Below are positions 59,410 to 64,000 of a DNA stretch of 64,000 nt, piece by piece. Numbering within the stretch: position 1 is the first letter of the stretch; each line of letters begins with the position of its first letter. The stretch covers positions 186,001 through 250,000 of the forward strand of contig NZ_VXCA01000027.1 in the NCBI RefSeq assembly GCF_011369485.1, read 5' to 3'. The stretch comes from Pseudomonas atagonensis. Lineage in GTDB: Bacteria; Pseudomonadota; Gammaproteobacteria; Pseudomonadales; Pseudomonadaceae. Position numbers and translations under genes: made by a program. Below the pieces are notes generated by a model, which did not search any database, had not been told where the DNA came from, and was given only the letters and a program-made list of their open reading frames with translations.

Positions 59410-61059
59410 TCAGTCCTTGGCCAGCACGCCGTCGATCACCGCGCCCCGACAACCGGCGAACATATCCAGATCCGGCTGATAGACCTTGCTGCGCACCTCC
59501 AGCAGGCCGAGCATCGAGTGAAACAGATTGTCCTGGCTCAGCGGTTTGTCACGGCTCATTTGCAGGCAGTGGGTGTCCACCGAATAAGCCTTTTGATAGT
59601 TGTCGGAGAACCACGCCAACATCGCCACGTGCTTTTGTTGCTCCGGCGCAAGCATGTAAGGCGTACCGTGCAGGAACAAGTTGTACTCACCCAGCGACTC
59701 ACCGTGATCGGACAGATACAACATCGCCGTATCGACTTTGTCCTGATTGTTGCGCAAGACATCGATCAGGCTCGACAGCACATGGTCGGTATAAACCAGC
59801 GTGTTGTCGTACCCGTTGACGATACTTTCGCGACTGCAGTTATTCAGCGCATTACTTTCACAGACCGGCGTGAAGTGTTCGTATTCCTTTGGATAACGCT
59901 TGAAGTATTCAGGGCCATGACTGCCCATCTGGTGCAGCACCAGAACGGTGTCCTTGTCGAGGTGATCGATGAAGCTTTGCAGGCCTTGCAGCAGGATTTC
60001 GTCGCGGCATTCGCTGTTGGCGCACAGCGCCGGGTCTTTCAGGTTGCTGACATCCTGCAACGTGACCCGATCACAAGTACCTTTGCAGCCAGATTGGTTA
60101 TCGCGCCAGATCACGTCGATACCGGCCCGCTTGAGCACATCGAGCAGGCCTTCTTCGTTCTTCGCCTTGCTGGCGTCGTAGTCCTTGCGGCCCATGTTGG
60201 AGAACATGCACGGTACGGAAACGGCGGTTTCGGTGCCGCAGGAATGCACATCGGTGAAGGCGATCAGCCCGGCTTCCTTGTCCAGCTGCGGCGTGGTGTC
60301 GCGGTTGTAACCAAGAATGCCGAAGTTTTCGGCCCGAGCACTTTCGCCCACCACCAGTACGGTCAGGGATTTGCGTGGCCGGGTTTTCAGGTCAGGGTTG
60401 CGTTGTGCGTCTTCGCCGATCTTGACGAACGGTTGCTGCGCCGAGACCACCTGCTCACGCAGATAACCTGCCGACGCGCCAATGTAGTTGCTCGGCACGA
60501 GCATCAAACGCAATTCATGGTGATTGCGAAACAAGGAGGACAGGCCCTGATAGTTGGCCAATGCAACACCGCCGATTACCGCAGTCGAGGCGACCGTGAC
60601 AATAACTTTGCTGAACAACTCGCGATGCCAGCGGCGATAACTTACGGGAACTTTCCACAATAAAACCGACGGCAATACGCCAAGAAAAACGATATAGGCA
60701 AACAACTTCAACGAGAGCAGATCACGCACTTCCGTGGCATTGGTTTCGGCAAAATTGCGAAACATCCCTGCATCAATCATCACGCCATATTGGCTCATGA
60801 AGTAAGCCACGCCGGCGCTGATCAAAAACATCAACATCAAAAGCGGTTTGAGCACCGGACGGAACGCCAGCAACGTCAGCACGATGTTGAACGCCGCGAG
60901 GATCATCACCCCGAACGCCACGCGCATGGCGATGCCCTTGCCATCCGCAGCAGTAATCTCGAACAGGTGCTGCCAGAGCACAAAATTGAAACCGAGTAAA
61001 AGGAAGGCACTGGCAATCAACGTCACCCATTCCGGGCGCACGGCTTTTAACTTCAACAT
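59410..61059 (-). CDS. eptA: Lipid A phosphoethanolamine transferase EptA
   Basis: A 549-residue inner-membrane enzyme with five N-terminal helices (to about residue 170) and a periplasmic alkaline-phosphatase-like domain from about 230. VVGESARAENFGILGY carries the metal ligand Glu239; the nucleophile Thr is in GTETAVSVPCMFS (Thr278); YLSDHGESLGE and LHGTPYMLAP complete the zinc site. Paired cysteines would form disulfides. It transfers phosphoethanolamine to lipid A, changing surface charge and polymyxin susceptibility. No pmrAB lies here; two ColR-like boxes lie upstream. Confidence 0.95.
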   Translation of the reverse strand: MLKLKAVRPEWVTLIASAFLLLGFNFVLWQHLFEITAADGKGIAMRVAFGVMILAAFNIVLTLLAFRPVLKPLLMLMFLISAGVAYFMSQYGVMIDAGMFRNFAETNATEVRDLLSLKLFAYIVFLGVLPSVLLWKVPVSYRRWHRELFSKVIVTVASTAVIGGVALANYQGLSSLFRNHHELRLMLVPSNYIGASAGYLREQVVSAQQPFVKIGEDAQRNPDLKTRPRKSLTVLVVGESARAENFGILGYNRDTTPQLDKEAGLIAFTDVHSCGTETAVSVPCMFSNMGRKDYDASKAKNEEGLLDVLKRAGIDVIWRDNQSGCKGTCDRVTLQDVSNLKDPALCANSECRDEILLQGLQSFIDHLDKDTVLVLHQMGSHGPEYFKRYPKEYEHFTPVCESNALNNCSRESIVNGYDNTLVYTDHVLSSLIDVLRNNQDKVDTAMLYLSDHGESLGEYNLFLHGTPYMLAPEQQKHVAMLAWFSDNYQKAYSVDTHCLQMSRDKPLSQDNLFHSMLGLLEVRSKVYQPDLDMFAGCRGAVIDGVLAKD

Positions 61060-61113
61060 GGTGTGGGGCGGTTCCTGAAAAGAAGAGTCTTGTTCAACTT
61101 TTCAAATTCAATT

Positions 61114-61129
61114 GTGAAAAATTCATTAA
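61114..61129 (-). promoter_or_regulatory. ColR-box-like site, proximal
   Basis: Read leftward, TTAATGAATTTTTCAC (61129-61114) matches the T5CAC core of the ColR binding consensus I recall for Pseudomonas ((T/C)(T/C)NA(C/G)NN(T/C)TTTTTCAC) with two mismatches. It lies 54 bases before the eptA start. Confidence 0.4.
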
Positions 61130-61171
61130 ACAAGGCCGTACAAACTTTAGGCAGGCAACCATCAATTTTTT

Positions 61172-61187
61172 GTGAAAAAGACGCCAA
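61172..61187 (-). promoter_or_regulatory. ColR-box-like site, distal
   Basis: Read leftward, TTGGCGTCTTTTTCAC (61187-61172) matches the same recalled consensus with one mismatch. It lies 112 bases before the eptA start and in the same orientation as the proximal site. Confidence 0.5.
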
Positions 61188-61278
61188 CGATTAGTTGGCA
61201 AGCAGTAATAAGGCAAAACCAGTGAAGTATTTGAGAATGATTCAGGTCTGGTTAAGTTTTTGGATCAGGCACTTTTCC

Positions 61279-61368
61279 TGTGGGAGCGGGCTTGCTCGCG
61301 AAGAGGTCGGCACATTCCGCACTGGGGGTGACTGACACGCCGCTTTCGGGAGCAAGCCCCCTCCCACA
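61279..61368. repeat. Hybrid REP doublet with unlike arms
   Basis: The left arm 61279-61302 is the GCGGGCTTGCTCGCGA type; the right arm 61345-61368 is the GGGGGCTTGCTCCCGA type in reverse. The arms pair imperfectly, unlike other doublets here. The remaining parts of the 417-base eptA-MFS gap (61060-61278 and 61369-61476) show no gene, only the eptA promoter with the ColR-like boxes. Confidence 0.85.
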
Positions 61369-61476
61369 AGGAAAAAGGAGTGATATCGAATTTTTAAATA
61401 CTGCTCGGGATTTTCTGGTTTGCCGGGATCGGTCGGTGGTGCGCCTAATCGCCATCCCCCGTACCAAGGTCTGAAA

Positions 61477-62661
61477 ATGCCAACCCTGCGCGATACCGCC
61501 CGCCCCACTGCCTGGTTGATGCTCGGCATCATGCTGGTCGCTCTCAACCTGCGCCCATCGATGGCTGCCGTCGGGCCGCTGCTCTCGGCGATTCGCGGCG
61601 ACATTGCGCTCAGCTTCAGCCTGGCTTCGCTGCTGACCATGCTGCCCGTAATGGCCATGGGGCTGGCGATGTTCTTCGGCATCGGACTCAGTCAACGCTT
61701 GGGCGAGCGGCGCACGGTGCTGTTGTCGCTGGCGATCATCGGTTTGGCAACGTTGTCACGGCTGTATATCGACTCGGCTGCAGGTCTGATTGTCAGCGCG
61801 GTATTGGCGGGGATTGGCATCGCGTTGATTCAAGCGTTGATGCCGGTGCTGATCAAGTCGCGCTTCACCAACAACGTGGCGCAGTGTATGGGCCTGTACG
61901 TCACCTCGATCATGGGCGGCGCGGCAATTGCCGCTTCATTCGCTCCATTGGTGATGGCGCAGACTGGCAGTTGGCGAACGGGTCTGGCGATCTGGGCGGC
62001 ACTGGCATTGCTGGCCTTGCTGTTCTGGCGAGCGCAACGTGCCGATGTGCAGACTGCACCGAGTACCAAAGCGCGCAACGAAGCCTTTTTCAGCCATCGC
62101 CGCGCCTGGCTGCTGGCGATTTTTTTCGGCCTCGGTACAGCGTCCTACACCTGCGTACTCGCCTGGCTGGCGCCGTATTACGTCGAGAAAGGCTGGAGCG
62201 AACAACATGCCGGGCTGTTGCTGGGATTTCTTACCGCGATGGAAGTCATTTCCGGACTGCTAGTGCCAGCCATCGCCAATCGCCGCCGGGATCGGCGCGG
62301 GGTGTTAGCGACGCTGCTGGTATTGATCATCGCCGGGTTCTGCGGTCTCATTCTCAGCCCGCAGCACCTCAGTCTGTTGTGGCCGGGCCTGTTGGGTCTG
62401 GGCATTGGTGGCTTGTTTCCGATGAGCCTGATCGTCTCGCTCGATCACCTCGACAACCCGCAACGCGCTGGAGGCCTGACCGCGTTCGTGCAAGGTATCG
62501 GCTACCTGATTGCCGGGCTCTCGCCGCTGCTGGCCGGAATGATCCGCGATCAACTGGGCAGTTTCGAATGGGCCTGGTGGTCGCTGACGTTTGTGATGGT
62601 GGTCATGCTGCTGATCGTCCTGCGCTTTGATCCGCGCCATTACACACGACATTTTCAGTGA
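61477..62661 (+). CDS. MFS transporter, CynX/NimT family
   Basis: A 394-residue protein from ATG 61477 (AAGGT 6 bases upstream). Twelve hydrophobic helices; signatures ALNLRPSMAAVGPLLS near the N-terminus and LVSLDHLDNPQRAGGLTAFVQGIGYLIAGLSPLLAG near helix 10-11 are typical of the cyanate-permease group of MFS carriers. No cyanase gene adjoins it, so cyanate is only one possible substrate. Confidence 0.88.
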   Translation: MPTLRDTARPTAWLMLGIMLVALNLRPSMAAVGPLLSAIRGDIALSFSLASLLTMLPVMAMGLAMFFGIGLSQRLGERRTVLLSLAIIGLATLSRLYIDSAAGLIVSAVLAGIGIALIQALMPVLIKSRFTNNVAQCMGLYVTSIMGGAAIAASFAPLVMAQTGSWRTGLAIWAALALLALLFWRAQRADVQTAPSTKARNEAFFSHRRAWLLAIFFGLGTASYTCVLAWLAPYYVEKGWSEQHAGLLLGFLTAMEVISGLLVPAIANRRRDRRGVLATLLVLIIAGFCGLILSPQHLSLLWPGLLGLGIGGLFPMSLIVSLDHLDNPQRAGGLTAFVQGIGYLIAGLSPLLAGMIRDQLGSFEWAWWSLTFVMVVMLLIVLRFDPRHYTRHFQ

Positions 62662-62857
62662 TGGTCGTGCCCCATACCTGAAGGCCTCTGGCCATGTTTT
62701 GCCGGTTTGATGGCTGACGTCGTATTGCTAAAAGTTTCTGTCCCACAACTGTCCGTGAAATGTCCTACAGGGCTTTGTCCTGGCACCATCGTTCCGTTAG
62801 GATCGTTCGCACACGTTTGCGCGGATTCAGCGCAAGGAGCACAGCGAGACAGAACGG

Positions 62858-63793
62858 ATGCTGAACAGTAACTTGCTTAGAAAGCTCGACATGCAGGACC
62901 TCATGGTGTTTATCGCCGTGTATGAGCAAAGCAGCGTCACGGAGGTGTCGGAAACGCTGTTCGTCAGCCAGTCCACCGTCAGTTACTGCCTGAAAAAACT
63001 GCGCACCAGTTTCGAAGATGAACTGTTCATCAACACCCGCACCGGCATGCGCCCGACCTACAAGGCCAGCAGCATGTACGGACACGTGGTGAAAATTCTC
63101 GAAAACATCAATCTTTGCCACGCCGGCGCCCCCGCGTTCGACCCGACCCTGCAACCGGTGACCTTCAATATCTGCGCGCCGGAGTACTTCGAGCAATTGG
63201 TGCTGCCGCGCCTGTTGAAGCGCTTCGACTTCGATGATTTGCCGGTGATGGTCAACATGCACAAGTTTGAAACCGATGTGCCGGCCGATGAGTTGCGCGA
63301 CGGCACGCTTGATCTGGTGATCTGCTTCGGCCCTAACTTCCACCGCAATCACACCGACCTGAAATCACGCATGTTGCTGGAAGATGATCTGGTCTGCGTC
63401 TTCGACAAACGCGCGACACCACTGGAGCCGCGCCTGAGCCTGCAAGCGTTTACCGAGCGGCGACACGTGTTCCCGACGCCATGGACGTCCACCACAAACA
63501 TGGTCGATGGCTGGCTGGCGCGGCAAGCGCAGAAACGGCAGATCGTCGCGCGCTCCAACAGCTACAGCGCCGCGCTGAAGATGATCACCGGCACCGATTT
63601 CATCCTCACCCTGCCCCGGCGGATTCAGCGTTTGCTGACCAACGAAGCAGTGTTCAACCATTGCGAAGCACCGAACGGGCTGCCGGGCTTCACCCTCGAC
63701 ATGCAATGGAGCCAGAACGCCGATCAGAACAGCGCCAACGTCTGGCTTCGCGAGCAAGTAATCAAGACATGCAGCGAACTTGAAGCAGCCTGA
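62858..63793 (+). CDS. LysR-family transcriptional regulator
   Basis: A 311-residue protein. The winged helix is clear (LDMQDLMVFIAVYEQSSVTEVSETLFVSQSTVSYCLKKLRTSF, about 10-52). The effector domain (from about 95) is of the NodD/PhcA-like subclass that shows CAPEYFEQLVLPRLL. It is convergent with hpaF at its 3' end, so control of the hpa genes is possible but unproven. Confidence 0.9.
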   Translation: MLNSNLLRKLDMQDLMVFIAVYEQSSVTEVSETLFVSQSTVSYCLKKLRTSFEDELFINTRTGMRPTYKASSMYGHVVKILENINLCHAGAPAFDPTLQPVTFNICAPEYFEQLVLPRLLKRFDFDDLPVMVNMHKFETDVPADELRDGTLDLVICFGPNFHRNHTDLKSRMLLEDDLVCVFDKRATPLEPRLSLQAFTERRHVFPTPWTSTTNMVDGWLARQAQKRQIVARSNSYSAALKMITGTDFILTLPRRIQRLLTNEAVFNHCEAPNGLPGFTLDMQWSQNADQNSANVWLREQVIKTCSELEAA

Positions 63794-63796
63794 GTC

Positions 63797-64000
63797 CTAC
63801 ACGCCGATGGCGGTTTTGCTGTAGGACTCACGGTCGATGTCGAGTAGCTCGACACACAATTGCACTTCAACCCCGGCCGGCCATTCGCACAAGTCCTGCA
63901 ACACCGCCAGCAGGCTTTGCGACAGCTGCTTCTTGATCTCCGGCGAACGGCCACTGAGTAGCGCCAGCTTCACATGCACGAACGCCCGCTCCCCCATGGC
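63797..64000 (-). CDS. hpaF: 5-carboxymethyl-2-hydroxymuconate isomerase, C-terminal part
   Basis: The frame runs from the window edge to a stop at 63797 (67 codons seen). GERAFVHVKLALLSGRSPEIKKQLSQSLL and VQLCVELLDIDRESYSKT match the C-terminal half of HpaF, a small tautomerase-fold enzyme of the 4-hydroxyphenylacetate (homoprotocatechuate) pathway. An internal ATG at 63997 is part of the chain, not the start. The N-terminal Pro is outside the window. Confidence 0.82.
   Translation of the reverse strand, partial: AMGERAFVHVKLALLSGRSPEIKKQLSQSLLAVLQDLCEWPAGVEVQLCVELLDIDRESYSKTAIGV

Noticed and set aside
61225..61245. GAGAATGATTC resembling half a Fur box between eptA and the MFS gene
   Set aside because: Only part of the 19-bp consensus is matched and the other half is absent.

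Overview
The window is a chromosomal stretch of a GC-rich gammaproteobacterium, most likely a Pseudomonas of the fluorescens group. The evidence is gene content (AceK, HrpA, LpxO, YcgL-Rnd, a Porin_5-type porin, PxpABC, an HpaF fragment) and at least ten intergenic REP-type doublets with GGGGGCTTGCTCCCGA or GCGGGCTTGCTCGCGA cores. No tRNA, rRNA, CRISPR array, insertion sequence, integrase or prophage gene was seen.

Layout. 1-5632 (minus strand) is the first 1877 codons of a giant two-partner-secretion adhesin of the filamentous haemagglutinin type. Its 3' end, and hence any C-terminal effector, is outside the window. 5.6-8 kb holds a small exported protein and a two-gene unit encoding a C70 (AvrRpt2-like) papain-fold protease with an unknown partner. 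7.8-24 kb is mostly housekeeping: a DEAD-box helicase, a YbdG/MscM channel, a DMT transporter, AzoR, a LysR-hydrolase-PpiA operon, an ABC exporter, AqpZ, a FemAB-like protein, a porin, an ECF sigma/zinc-finger anti-sigma pair and a long FabH-like synthase. 24-36 kb holds HrpA, AceK, a chemoreceptor, two more DMT transporters, a lower-GC two-gene GNAT unit and LpxO. 36-46 kb holds CysK, a DUF748 protein, a DUF4160/DUF2442-HTH pair that looks like a toxin-antitoxin module, a MoxR/CoxE-type pair, and a 5-oxoprolinase operon with a transporter and a divergent LysR regulator. 46-64 kb holds a glutamine-amidotransferase operon, oligopeptidase B, several small soluble proteins, a degenerate metallopeptidase-like protein, a nitroreductase, a hydroxyacid dehydrogenase, YcgL-RNase D, EptA, an MFS carrier, a LysR regulator and the end of hpaF.

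Functional links. LpxO and EptA both modify lipid A, and two sites resembling the ColR box lie upstream of eptA. The MFS-pxpA-pxpB-pxpC genes form a compact uptake-and-degradation unit; a perfect 9-9-9 inverted repeat sits between them and the LysR gene.

The least explained items are the C70 protease pair, the GNAT plus small coupled ORF in a low-GC patch, the HTH-fused DUF2442 module, the metallopeptidase-like protein lacking both active-site histidines, and the 369-residue higher-order repeat inside the adhesin. None is proven to be a new system; each is listed with a decisive check.
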